A DNA stretch of 64,000 nucleotides from an uncultured Acetatifactor sp. Its GTDB lineage: Bacteria > Bacillota > Clostridia > Lachnospirales > Lachnospiraceae. Positions 25,618-34,481 of the stretch are shown here, piece after piece. The position numbers were made by a program, and so were the translations under genes. Positions within the stretch are counted from its first letter, which is position 1; the number at the start of each line of letters is the position of its first letter. Below the pieces are notes generated by a model that was not told where the DNA came from, ran no database searches, and was given only the letters and a program-made list of their open reading frames with translations. The stretch is taken from assembly GCA_910587555.1 (NCBI GenBank), contig CAJULV010000001.1, positions 207,220 to 271,219 on the forward strand, in the 5' to 3' direction.

Positions 25618-27329
25618 ACAGTATCCGTGAGACTTTTTACAATGACATTATCTACGATTATCAGGTCAAATGCGAAGACCAACGTGAGAGGGCTTTCCTC
25701 TACAGGGCTTTTTGGGCGGAGAATGTTTCGGGGCTGCTGAAGTGCCTTGACAAGTCGCTTTCGGAGTATAGCCGTAAGAATCACCTGCAGTCGAAGGGCA
25801 GGTCTCCAATCAGGGAATTGTTGGAAGAGGCTGTGAGGGAGGATCCGGAATGGAGCAGGCTGTTGGAGGAGGCTCCGGGGAAAGGCCGGGACTTTTGGGA
25901 GAAACTTCCATGGCTTTTGGCGGAGAAACCCATACGGACCCGGGACGAGTCCCGAATCAAGGAGCTGTTGGGAAAAGTGATGGGAATGGAGGAATACTCG
26001 GACTGGGCCAGAGCCAGGAACCAGGACAAAACCAAAGATGTGCTTCTAAGGGATGTGCCGGGGAAGGACAAGAAGGAACGCCGTGACTTCTGGGAGGAGC
26101 TTTGGCGGAACGATGCCGGTTATATGGCGGGGCTGATCACGGACACGGACTATTATCTGTGGCTGACGGAGTACCTGGCTGAACGGGACATCTATTATAA
26201 GGATAACAGCATGACGGACGGACATTTGTGGTTGGAAACGCTGCTGTTGGAGTCGGGCGTGGTGAAGCCGGGGAAGGCAGGAAACGGGGAGTCCCCGGAG
26301 AGGGCGCAGGCGCCGGGGGACGGGAAACCTGCAGGGAATCCGGATGCCGGCCAGAGCGAAGACATCCGCATCAAGGCCAATGTGGGAAAGAAGCTGACCG
26401 AGCTTGCGAGGCTGATACGGGAGGAACGGGATGCAGGAGGGACGGAAATTGCCGGACGGCTGCAGCATCTGGAGATCTCTGTGAAAAACGGGGAAGATGA
26501 GAAGAAGGAGGACTATCTGCCCTGGCTGACCGCCCGTCTGGAGCAGATGGCGCTCCACATTAAGATCAAGACCTGGCTGCAGGACAGCGGATATCCCGCC
26601 AGAGGGCAGGAGGGGGCAAGAAAGTCCGGAAAGGAACCCCGGAAGCAGGACTTTTCCCTGCGGCTCTTCGAGGCGTACTGCGACAGCCGGGAGGGCTATG
26701 AATTCTGCAGGAAGGCACAGGCGGGCGGGGAGGGCAGCGGGGTCTGGCATATGGAAGGCCAGGGATTCTGCGTGCTGGATGTGACTCCGCAGCAGGCCGA
26801 CAAACTTCGGGAGAGCCTAGAGCAGGACAGGGAGCGGCCGCCCTATCTCTATATTCCCCTGGCCATACACACAGTGAGCGGATGTGTCTTCTTCCTTGCG
26901 GGGAAAGAGAACTACAGGGAACTGTATGAGAGGGCGGGAAAGAGGCCGGACGCGGGAAAGGCGCTGAAGGAGGCTTATGAGAAGGCAGGGACCCGTTACT
27001 GCTTTGACTATCTGCGCCTGGATAAAAAATTCCGGGAACAGTTCCTGGGGGATGTGGGAGGGGCGTTCCGCCTGCATCCTACCTTTCACAAAAAACAGGG
27101 GAAAAACTACGAGGAGGTTTTGGAGGATTTCAAGCGGTACTGCAAGCGCGGATGCGACAGCCCGCGCCGGGTGGTGAAGAACCTGAATGAGGAAATGGAA
27201 ATGCCTGCCGATATCCGGAACGCGTTTAACTGGGCTTTCGACAATGTGGAAGAGATGGAAGTAAGCCTTGAGGCGGCGGCTTCCTTCAATCATACCCGGG
27301 AAATGGCGGACAGGGAGTCCTGGCTGTGA
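25599..27329 (+). CDS. Large island protein of unknown function
   Basis: A 576-residue soluble, charged, helical protein that I do not recognise. Regions about 1-210 and 340-576 look globular and are joined by a proline- and glycine-rich linker near residues 220-250 (SPERAQAPGDGKPAGNP). There is no signal peptide, membrane segment or nucleotide-binding loop. It starts inside the end of the preceding gene (19-base overlap), so the two products are probably made in fixed ratio and may interact. A 282-base space follows before the giant AAA+/M41 gene. Confidence 0.72.
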   Translation: MEEKSVNSIRETFYNDIIYDYQVKCEDQRERAFLYRAFWAENVSGLLKCLDKSLSEYSRKNHLQSKGRSPIRELLEEAVREDPEWSRLLEEAPGKGRDFWEKLPWLLAEKPIRTRDESRIKELLGKVMGMEEYSDWARARNQDKTKDVLLRDVPGKDKKERRDFWEELWRNDAGYMAGLITDTDYYLWLTEYLAERDIYYKDNSMTDGHLWLETLLLESGVVKPGKAGNGESPERAQAPGDGKPAGNPDAGQSEDIRIKANVGKKLTELARLIREERDAGGTEIAGRLQHLEISVKNGEDEKKEDYLPWLTARLEQMALHIKIKTWLQDSGYPARGQEGARKSGKEPRKQDFSLRLFEAYCDSREGYEFCRKAQAGGEGSGVWHMEGQGFCVLDVTPQQADKLRESLEQDRERPPYLYIPLAIHTVSGCVFFLAGKENYRELYERAGKRPDAGKALKEAYEKAGTRYCFDYLRLDKKFREQFLGDVGGAFRLHPTFHKKQGKNYEEVLEDFKRYCKRGCDSPRRVVKNLNEEMEMPADIRNAFNWAFDNVEEMEVSLEAAASFNHTREMADRESWL

Positions 27330-27503
27330 AAGGATGAAGGCATTGGTGTACCGGGGAAAGACAGCGCCCCAGGAAAGCGCCTGTGGCAGGAAGAGCACAA
27401 ATATGCATAATAAACCATACAATTATATGCTTTTAGTTGTTTTTATATCTTCTATGTGTTAATATATACTGGCACCGGTTAAATTTGCAGTGCAACCCGA
27501 CTG

Positions 27504-27558
27504 CAGACCGCCAGCTAGGTATTTTCCCGGAGGCATCACTGTAAATTCTGGCGGTCTG
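27504..27558 (+). other. Hairpin in the leader of the giant AAA+/M41 gene
   Basis: CAGACCGCCAG (27504-27514) and CTGGCGGTCTG (27548-27558) form a perfect 11-bp stem with a 33-base loop. There is no T-run. A TATACT at 27465-27470 in an AT-rich stretch could be the -10 of a promoter upstream, though no good -35 is seen. The palindromic island promoter is absent here. Confidence 0.55.
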
Positions 27559-27611
27559 GAGTATAACAATAAAATTTCATATCAAAATATACCAGAGGAG
27601 GAGACAGTAAG

Positions 27612-30600
27612 ATGGACAGTACTATCAGACAGTACAATGTTTCTATTTTTCCCTGTTCGGGGACAGGGGACACGCCAAGCTCTGCGGTTCATATGGAAGT
27701 GACCGGAGACTTCAAGGCATTTTATGAAGAAGCAATGAAATGGATCAGTGCATTTCACCAGCTTAGAACGGCAGAGAACAGATTCCGGATACACGATGGA
27801 GTGGGTGAAGAGGACTTTTTTGTCTGCTGTGATGAGGCGGAGGTCATCCTTTCGCTGTTGTATTGCTGTAAAGAACACAAAGCCTCTGTCAGGGAAATCT
27901 TCTATCAGGGAAACCGCTACACGGACATATCGGATATCCGGTTTTCAGAGGGATTTGTTGCCGACAAATATGTGTATGGCAACCCTGACCGCATTGATAT
28001 CCAACTGCACGCGAAGAAGAACGGCTGCGATACACTGGTACATATATTCGGACCGGGATTCGGCTATGTAGACACGGACTTTTATGAGGACGAATTCTGT
28101 ATTTTCGGATATCCTTGCTCCTACGGCATGGTGGAAACAGACGAAAAGCGGATGTATTATGCGGGAACTTATTGTTATTCCTGTTATGAACAAGATGACT
28201 CCAACGACTTTAGCACGCTAGTCGATGAGTATGATTATTATGACGGAGTAGAACTTTTCCTTGAAACAGACGGAAAAAATGTGACATTCAGCGCACTGTT
28301 GGACGGCAAGCTGTATAAGAAGATAAGCAAAGACGATGAAAAAATCGTCTTCTATTCCGCGCTGCACGAAGATGTTCTGCTGCGTGAAATGAGAATTTAT
28401 GAAGTCCATGAGGGCGGCACCCGGCAGCTTAGCTTTTGGCAGTGCAGGGACTTGCAGGATGTGGAATTCAGGAAGGACAGCAGCGGCAAATACCGGTATA
28501 CGGGAGACAACGGGGAGGTTGCCGAAATCTGGGCAGACGAGGCTTTCGTTCCTCCGCAGACACCGGATCCGGGCAGCCTGGACCTGCAGACTGCGCGCAG
28601 GCTGTGCAGGGACTATATCAGCGTGTTTTATGCAGGGAATCCCACCCGGATTCCGGAAGTCTCCGAAACCGGCGCAAATCCCGAAGAACCGGAAACTGCA
28701 GCGGCTGCCGAAGAGAAAAAGATATGGAATGAGTTTTGGAGAATCCTGGAAGATATCCAGGGGAAATACGGTTTGTCGGCGGCAGAGAAGGTTGCATATG
28801 AAGTGAAAGCGGAATATAAGGAGGCGACGAATGCCGAAGTATTATATGCAGCCAGTATACTTTTTTCACTGGAGGATAGGGAACTGGAGAAACTTTTGCC
28901 TACAGAGAAGCTGCGGAAAGAATATGAAGTGCTGAAAACTGCCGTCAGGGATGAACTGAACCTTCAGGCTGACCCGGATGTATCCATATTCAGCGAGCTG
29001 CGGGAAATTTTTGATGGGGATTTTTTCTATCTTAACCGGAGTACACATCCCTGGAAGTTGGAAGACAGATTTGTTCCTATTCCGGATGATGATGTGCGCA
29101 GCGGGATAATTTCCGAATACAGTGCAATTTTCCTGTCGGTATCGCTTGCAGGGAGAAGGCTTTATAATCCGGATCCAAGCAGATATAGGTGCAGAGATTT
29201 TCTTTCTATCATAAAATACTACAGGACCAATAAGCCCGGGAAGGAATCTCCGAAAAAGGAAATCGATACTGTTATAGCCCTGCGCAAAAGGCTTCGGGAT
29301 GGACTGAGGGCCGGAGTCAGGGGCCAGGATATGGCGGTTGAGAAGTTTGTGGACGGCTATATCCGTTATCAGATCCGGGGGAAGGTATCGGGCAAACCCG
29401 CAGGACTCTATCTCTTTGCGGGACCTCCCGGAACCGGCAAGACCTATCTGGCGGAAACCTTTGCGGGGCTTAAGGATATGCGGGAGGCGGGATATCAGTA
29501 CCGGCGTTTTGACATGTCTGCCTATGGAGGCGGAAGCAGTGATGCCGTGTCAGGGCTGGTGGGCTTTGAAAGAACCTGGAGAGCGGCGCAGCCCGGACAG
29601 CTTACGGATTTTGTGAAGAAGAATCCCAAATGTGTCCTGCTTTTTGATGAGATAGAGAAAGCCAGCCCCCAGGTCAGATTCCTTTTCCTGAGCATACTGG
29701 AAGGGGCGGTTCTCACAGATAAATATTATAATGAGCAGGTTTCTTTCGAGGACGCAATCCTCATATTCACCACAAATGAGGGCAGGGATCTCTATGAAGA
29801 TAACAGCGAGGTGAATCTGACGACGCTGTCGGATTCTGCCGTGATAGAAGGCCTTCAGGCGTCAAAGTTTGCGCCGGAGCTGATTTCCCGCTTTATGTCC
29901 GGGACAATCATTATGTTCAACCATCTGGACTATTTTAATATGTCGGCAATTTTTGTGAATTCCGTGAACCAGGCTGTGGAGCAGATACGCAGGGACCGGG
30001 ATAATCTGCACTTTAATCTTGTCTATAACGATAAACTGCCCAAGCTTTATCTGTTGAGCAAGGGGGACAGAATCGATGCCAGATTTGTCAGCGCAAATGC
30101 CCGAAAGACGGCAGAGGATTATTTTCTGGAAGCCGTGGAATATATGGGAAAACACTGTTCCGGCAGTCTGGGGAAAGTAAAGACGGCGTCTGTCTCGGTA
30201 GAGGTAACGGAGAAGAGCCGGAAATATTTTGAGATGACACAGAGGCCGCGGGTCCTCCTATACACAGAAGAGAGCACGGCGCTGTACATAGGCGAGACTG
30301 TCCGTATCAGCAGCGGCTTCCTTCCGGAGAAGGCGCTGAAGGAATTGTGGCAGATGGCGGACTGCGACTTGGCAGAGCATGCAGAAAGCGGAAAAGAGCA
30401 TGAAAAGAGCTTCCGGAAATTTCTTCAAAGCTGCAATTGGAACAGCCGCAGGAGAGAGGACAGATATGATGCAATCCTGATCGATTTGGGGGAAGATTCC
30501 AAGAATTACAAAGCGACAGAGAGTTATAAGTGCCTGAAGATCACGGCGGAAGCAAAACCGAACATTCCCGTAATCATTGTGGACAGAGGAAATGTGGAGG

Positions 30601-33032
30601 ACAAGGCGCCGCTTCTGGCTTTGGGCGTTACGGATTTCCTGCGGGCAGTGCCATATGAACCGCAGCCCACGGATAAAGGCAATCCGACGGATAAGAGCAA
30701 TCCGACGGATAAAAGCAATCCGACGGAGGGCCTGGCGCTTGACAGGGCGGAGCTGGAGGAAATTCTTGGAAGGCAGTATTTTATAGAAATGGCGAAGTCG
30801 CTTGTCCGGGAAGGGAAGAGGCTTTCCTGTGATGTGGATTACAATTACAGGAAAGAATCCGGCGAGCTAGAAATCCGTTTTATCAACCTGCGCGAAAAAG
30901 AGGCAGCGGCGGAGGATGCCGAAGCCAGGCGGCAGAACAGAAAATATCTGCTGACGGAAAAGCCCCAGGTGCGATTAATGGATATCTTTGGCAATGAACA
31001 GGTGAGAGGGGCGGTAAAACGCTGTATCGACAATATCAAAAATCCCGAGAAATACCGGGTCGCCGGAGCCAGACTGATGACTGGCATATTGATGTACGGC
31101 GCGCCGGGCATGGGCAAGACCATGTTCGCCAAGGCCATGGCCTTTGAGTCAGGAGCGGCGTTCATTTCCGCGGTAGGGGCGGATTTCCTTAGCAAAGGCG
31201 GCAATGCCCAAAAGGACGGCAATGCCTCAAAAAACGGCATTACCAAAATGGAAGAAATGTTCCGGACGGCACGCCGGAAAAGGCCCTGCATCCTGTTCAT
31301 CGATGAGTTTGACGCCATTTCCAGGCACAGAGAAGGCCCGATAACCAGTGAACAGGAAAACGTGCTGGAGAAATTCCTGAAGGAAATGGACGGCCTGGAG
31401 ACGAATAACGACGGAGTCTATGTGGTGGCGGCTACCAATTATCCCCTGGAAAGGCTGGATGACGCGGTTACCAGGAGATTCAGCGCCAAAATTCCTTTCC
31501 GGTATCCAGATATGGAGGAACGACTGAGCTTTCTTCTTCATGTTTTGGAGAAGAAAAATCTGAAAGATAAGGTTTCCCAAAGAGCCGTCAGAACATTGAG
31601 CCTGAAGATGTACGGAACGAGGACAAACTTTGCGGAAATCGAGACATTTGTCGAGGAAGCCGTGGCGGAGGCGGTATATAAAAACGAGGCCGTCACAGAG
31701 CGGTTTCTGCTCAACCGGATACATGACGAGGCGGACGGGGCTGCCCGGCAGAATCATGATCCCAGGAACTATATAGCCACCGCTTTCCATGAAGCAGGAC
31801 ATGCAGTGCTGCAGGACTATTACGGCATGAAGATCGATTATGTGACGATTGTATCCAGAGGGGTTTATGGCGGGTATGCTTTGGGGCAGCCAAGATACCA
31901 TATCGGCCAGGATTTTCTGAATCAGATCCGTATCTGCTTTGCAGGGCGTATTGCCGAGATGATCTATATGGGCAAGGAGCTTGGCATCAATGTAGGCGCG
32001 GGGAGCGATCTGCAAAAAGCCACTTATATTGCCTATGAATATGTCTGCCGATATGCCATGGACCAGCGCATCGTGGTGGTGCCTGAGATGTTCTCGCCGC
32101 GGACAGGGGTGTACCCGGAGAACGTGCTGCCGGAGTCTGAGAAAGAGATCATATGGACATCCGTAAACCGGATTCTGAATCAACAGTGGGATAAGACGAT
32201 ACAGGATCTGCGGAACTGTTGGAATGAAGTACAGGCGCTTGCCTACTCACTGATTTATATGCAGGAATTGGTGGGCGATAAGGTGGAGGAAGTCATTCGG
32301 AGCAAAGTGCCGTATGTAGAGGAAACCTGCTTTTTGGATTCGGACAATGATTATATGAGATCAATAGGGTACGGCGCAGAGACCGTGATTCCTTTTGGAT
32401 ATGCTGTCTATCCATATTATTTTAATTCACAGATCAAGACCCGGCCGGAAGAAGAGGACATGCCGGAGACAGAGGGCAGACATTATTTTTACGCGGTGAA
32501 AAAGGCGGAAAAAGCTCTGGGTATTTCCGAGAATCTGCAGGATGCGTTTACCGCCGCGTATGGAGAGGGTGCAAGCTGCCGACGGTTTGTAAGCTTGGAG
32601 GCTGCCCAGGGATATCTGGATATGCTGGAGCTGAAAGTTTTCCGTCAGGGCGAGAACCGTTTCTGCAATTTTTACGCGGATGCGCTGTCAGAGATGATAG
32701 ATACCCGGACAAAGGTGAAGGATCTGATTATCCTGGAAGAAGGGGAAATCGGCTATTATCAGGTGAAGACAGACAAGGCAGGGGTGACATATCTGGCTAA
32801 GCAGAAAAGGGAATATATCGACTTGTACATGGAGAGCGCAGCGGAAGCGGGAATGCCTGTTGCATGGTATCTGATGAATGAATTGGCGGAAAGGTTTTTG
32901 GATGATAATGAAAGCGCTTACCGGGTCATTCAGATATACGACAAAGGGCTTAAAGAGGAACTGTTGTATTATATGGGCGCCATGGAATATCAGGCTAAGC
33001 GGTATCGCAGGAATTTAGGCTATCAGGATTGA
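27612..33032 (+). CDS. Giant AAA+ / receiver-like / FtsH-AAA+ / M41 protease fusion
   Basis: An 1806-residue protein. Residues 1 to about 580 match no family I know. Then: a ClpA/B-type AAA+ domain (Walker A GPPGTGKT 604-611, Walker B LLFDEIEKA with D679/E680, FTTNEG sensor); a receiver-like domain about 878-1015 (RVLLYT, ILIDLGED with D961, IPVIIVD, GVTDFLRAV); a linker with NPTDKS repeats; an FtsH-type AAA+ domain (GAPGMGKT 1163-1170, LFIDEFDA with D1231/E1232); and an M41 metalloprotease with zinc motif HEAGH (1393-1397) and third ligand D1466 in AGSDLQKAT. A further 340 unassigned residues follow. FtsH proteins are membrane-anchored and about 650 residues; this one has no membrane helix. 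It is probably a soluble ATP-driven unfoldase-protease. AGGAGGAG precedes the start. Confidence 0.9.
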   Translation: MDSTIRQYNVSIFPCSGTGDTPSSAVHMEVTGDFKAFYEEAMKWISAFHQLRTAENRFRIHDGVGEEDFFVCCDEAEVILSLLYCCKEHKASVREIFYQGNRYTDISDIRFSEGFVADKYVYGNPDRIDIQLHAKKNGCDTLVHIFGPGFGYVDTDFYEDEFCIFGYPCSYGMVETDEKRMYYAGTYCYSCYEQDDSNDFSTLVDEYDYYDGVELFLETDGKNVTFSALLDGKLYKKISKDDEKIVFYSALHEDVLLREMRIYEVHEGGTRQLSFWQCRDLQDVEFRKDSSGKYRYTGDNGEVAEIWADEAFVPPQTPDPGSLDLQTARRLCRDYISVFYAGNPTRIPEVSETGANPEEPETAAAAEEKKIWNEFWRILEDIQGKYGLSAAEKVAYEVKAEYKEATNAEVLYAASILFSLEDRELEKLLPTEKLRKEYEVLKTAVRDELNLQADPDVSIFSELREIFDGDFFYLNRSTHPWKLEDRFVPIPDDDVRSGIISEYSAIFLSVSLAGRRLYNPDPSRYRCRDFLSIIKYYRTNKPGKESPKKEIDTVIALRKRLRDGLRAGVRGQDMAVEKFVDGYIRYQIRGKVSGKPAGLYLFAGPPGTGKTYLAETFAGLKDMREAGYQYRRFDMSAYGGGSSDAVSGLVGFERTWRAAQPGQLTDFVKKNPKCVLLFDEIEKASPQVRFLFLSILEGAVLTDKYYNEQVSFEDAILIFTTNEGRDLYEDNSEVNLTTLSDSAVIEGLQASKFAPELISRFMSGTIIMFNHLDYFNMSAIFVNSVNQAVEQIRRDRDNLHFNLVYNDKLPKLYLLSKGDRIDARFVSANARKTAEDYFLEAVEYMGKHCSGSLGKVKTASVSVEVTEKSRKYFEMTQRPRVLLYTEESTALYIGETVRISSGFLPEKALKELWQMADCDLAEHAESGKEHEKSFRKFLQSCNWNSRRREDRYDAILIDLGEDSKNYKATESYKCLKITAEAKPNIPVIIVDRGNVEDKAPLLALGVTDFLRAVPYEPQPTDKGNPTDKSNPTDKSNPTEGLALDRAELEEILGRQYFIEMAKSLVREGKRLSCDVDYNYRKESGELEIRFINLREKEAAAEDAEARRQNRKYLLTEKPQVRLMDIFGNEQVRGAVKRCIDNIKNPEKYRVAGARLMTGILMYGAPGMGKTMFAKAMAFESGAAFISAVGADFLSKGGNAQKDGNASKNGITKMEEMFRTARRKRPCILFIDEFDAISRHREGPITSEQENVLEKFLKEMDGLETNNDGVYVVAATNYPLERLDDAVTRRFSAKIPFRYPDMEERLSFLLHVLEKKNLKDKVSQRAVRTLSLKMYGTRTNFAEIETFVEEAVAEAVYKNEAVTERFLLNRIHDEADGAARQNHDPRNYIATAFHEAGHAVLQDYYGMKIDYVTIVSRGVYGGYALGQPRYHIGQDFLNQIRICFAGRIAEMIYMGKELGINVGAGSDLQKATYIAYEYVCRYAMDQRIVVVPEMFSPRTGVYPENVLPESEKEIIWTSVNRILNQQWDKTIQDLRNCWNEVQALAYSLIYMQELVGDKVEEVIRSKVPYVEETCFLDSDNDYMRSIGYGAETVIPFGYAVYPYYFNSQIKTRPEEEDMPETEGRHYFYAVKKAEKALGISENLQDAFTAAYGEGASCRRFVSLEAAQGYLDMLELKVFRQGENRFCNFYADALSEMIDTRTKVKDLIILEEGEIGYYQVKTDKAGVTYLAKQKREYIDLYMESAAEAGMPVAWYLMNELAERFLDDNESAYRVIQIYDKGLKEELLYYMGAMEYQAKRYRRNLGYQD
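30666..30725 (+). repeat. 18-bp in-frame tandem repeat in the giant gene
   Basis: Three units at 30666-30683, 30684-30701 and 30702-30719 and a partial fourth encode PTDK(G/S)N. They form a flexible linker between the receiver-like domain and the FtsH-type half. Confidence 0.85.
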
Positions 33033-33090
33033 ATGCGCACCATCCCTGGCCGGTGGGACGACTGAAAACGATATCATGAACGGTCATCAG

Positions 33091-33127
33091 AGGACTGCCG
33101 CACAATTTACCATGCGGCAGTCCTTTT
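33091..33127 (+). terminator. Intrinsic terminator after the giant gene
   Basis: AGGACTGCCGCA (33091-33102) and TGCGGCAGTCCT (33113-33124) form a perfect 12-bp stem with a 10-base loop, followed by TTTT. It separates the giant gene from the radical SAM unit. Confidence 0.85.
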
Positions 33128-33156
33128 GATGTGTTCGATAGGGGACGTGGAATACC

Positions 33157-33196
33157 CGTAATAATTACGAATTGGCAGACGGAAGCCTGCTATACT
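33157..33196 (+). promoter_or_regulatory. Island promoter C: palindrome plus -10, before radical SAM unit
   Basis: CGTAATAATTACG (33157-33169) is a perfect palindrome; 21 bases later comes TATACT (33191-33196) preceded by AAGCCTGC. The leader downstream shares TAAGGAAC and ACCGTCCGAA with that of site D, and also holds TATTTCTCCGGAGAAATA (33252-33269), a perfect 18-bp palindrome. Confidence 0.75.
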
Positions 33197-33234
33197 ATTT
33201 TCTGTAAGGAACGCACCTTGACAGGAACTTCACA

Positions 33235-33399
33235 ATGACCGTCCGAAGGGATATTTCTCCGGAGAAATACGCTCAATGCCCCAATCGGTGCATGCGTATC
33301 AAGGGGAAGACAACGCCGCAGAAAAAGGACTGGGGCAGGGCGCGTACCTTGAAAATAGATGCTGCAATGAGGAAAGGAAGAGGAACGATAAACAGATGA
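33235..33399 (+). CDS. Possible 54-residue basic peptide upstream of the radical SAM gene
   Basis: A 54-codon frame starts at 33235 with AGGA about ten bases upstream and ends in ATGA overlap with the radical SAM start at 33396. The peptide is basic (MTVRRDISPEKYAQCPN...) with two cysteines. The overlap is typical of coupled genes, and a peptide before a radical SAM/SPASM enzyme could be its substrate. Against this, part of the same leader sequence (ACCGTCCGAA) occurs at 37136 without a start codon, and the codon bias is weak. Confidence 0.35.
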   Translation: MTVRRDISPEKYAQCPNRCMRIKGKTTPQKKDWGRARTLKIDAAMRKGRGTINR

Positions 33400-34472
33400 A
33401 ATGTAAAATCACAGATCCAAAGTACCATTTTATCACTCTGTTCGATGACGAGACTGGAGTCTATGTCCGCAGCGGCATTATCGAAAACGGCCGCGATACC
33501 GGCGCAGACCCGTTTATGGCATCGTTTCCCCATCTCATCGATGTGGGGGTGATGGGGCATTGTATCCATGGGAAAACAGGGCTGTGCCGGAAAGCGGGAA
33601 TCGGCTGCTACCAGAACGGCGCAGTGACGGAAAAGCCGAATATGACAATAGACGATTTTCGATGGATTGCGGAGCAGTGCCGGGGCAGGACAAATCAGCT
33701 TGCCCTGGGCGGGCGGGGTGACCCGGACCAGCACGAGCACTTTGAAGAGCTTCTTCAAATCTGCCGGGAAAACGGCCTGGTTCCCAACTTCACCACCTCC
33801 GGCTATGGACTGACGCCGGAATTGGCGGCTGTCTGCAGGAAATACTGCGGGGCGGTGGCTGTGAGCTGGTACCGCAGCACATATACACACAACGCAATCC
33901 GGATGCTCCTGGATGCGGGAGTGAAGACGAACATTCATTATGTTCTGGGACAAAACAGCATTGACGAAGCCATAGAGCGCCTGGAGAGGGACGATTTCCC
34001 CAAGGGCGTCAATGCCGTTATCTTTCTCCTTCATAAACCTGCCGGACAGGGGACCCGGGAAAATGTACTTGCGCCGGAGGATCCAAGGGTGAAGCGGTTT
34101 TTTGCACAGGTAGACAGAGACCATTCATTCAGGGTAGGTATGGACAGCTGCAATGTGCCGGGAGCCATCCGCTTTTGCAGAAACATTCTGCCCCAGTCTC
34201 TGGATACCTGCGAGGGCGGGAGATTTAGCTGCTATATCGGCGCCGACATGGTGATGTCAACCTGCAGCTTTGACCGGAAGGGGCGGTATGGGGTAGCGCT
34301 TAGGCCATGTACCATCGAAGACGCATGGAACAGCGAAGCCTTTGAACATTTCCGGAACCGTATGCGCAGCGCATGTCCGGACTGTAAAAAACGGGAGCTT
34401 TGCCTGGGCGGCTGCCCGCTGATGCCGGAAATTGTTTTCTGCAGCAGTGAACATAGAAAAATGGATCGATGA
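33396..34472 (+). CDS. Radical SAM/SPASM-like enzyme with atypical cysteine spacing
   Basis: A 358-residue protein that appears to be a radical SAM enzyme with an unusual cluster motif: C56-x7-C64-x6-C71 in GHCIHGKTGLCRKAGIGCYQ instead of Cx3Cx2C. The partial barrel continues with QLALGGRGDPD and VPNFTTSGYGL. The C-terminal part has SPASM-like cysteines (TCEGGRFSCYIG, STCSFD, ACPDCKKRELCLGGCP), as in peptide-modifying maturases, which bind extra [4Fe-4S] clusters. The start at 33396 has GAGGAA upstream. Nine bases separate its stop from the next gene, so enzyme and the KIRTDFVTNSSSS protein are made together. Function is inferred; modification of that protein is the best guess. Confidence 0.78.
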   Translation: MKCKITDPKYHFITLFDDETGVYVRSGIIENGRDTGADPFMASFPHLIDVGVMGHCIHGKTGLCRKAGIGCYQNGAVTEKPNMTIDDFRWIAEQCRGRTNQLALGGRGDPDQHEHFEELLQICRENGLVPNFTTSGYGLTPELAAVCRKYCGAVAVSWYRSTYTHNAIRMLLDAGVKTNIHYVLGQNSIDEAIERLERDDFPKGVNAVIFLLHKPAGQGTRENVLAPEDPRVKRFFAQVDRDHSFRVGMDSCNVPGAIRFCRNILPQSLDTCEGGRFSCYIGADMVMSTCSFDRKGRYGVALRPCTIEDAWNSEAFEHFRNRMRSACPDCKKRELCLGGCPLMPEIVFCSSEHRKMDR

Positions 34473-34481
34473 AAGGAAAAG

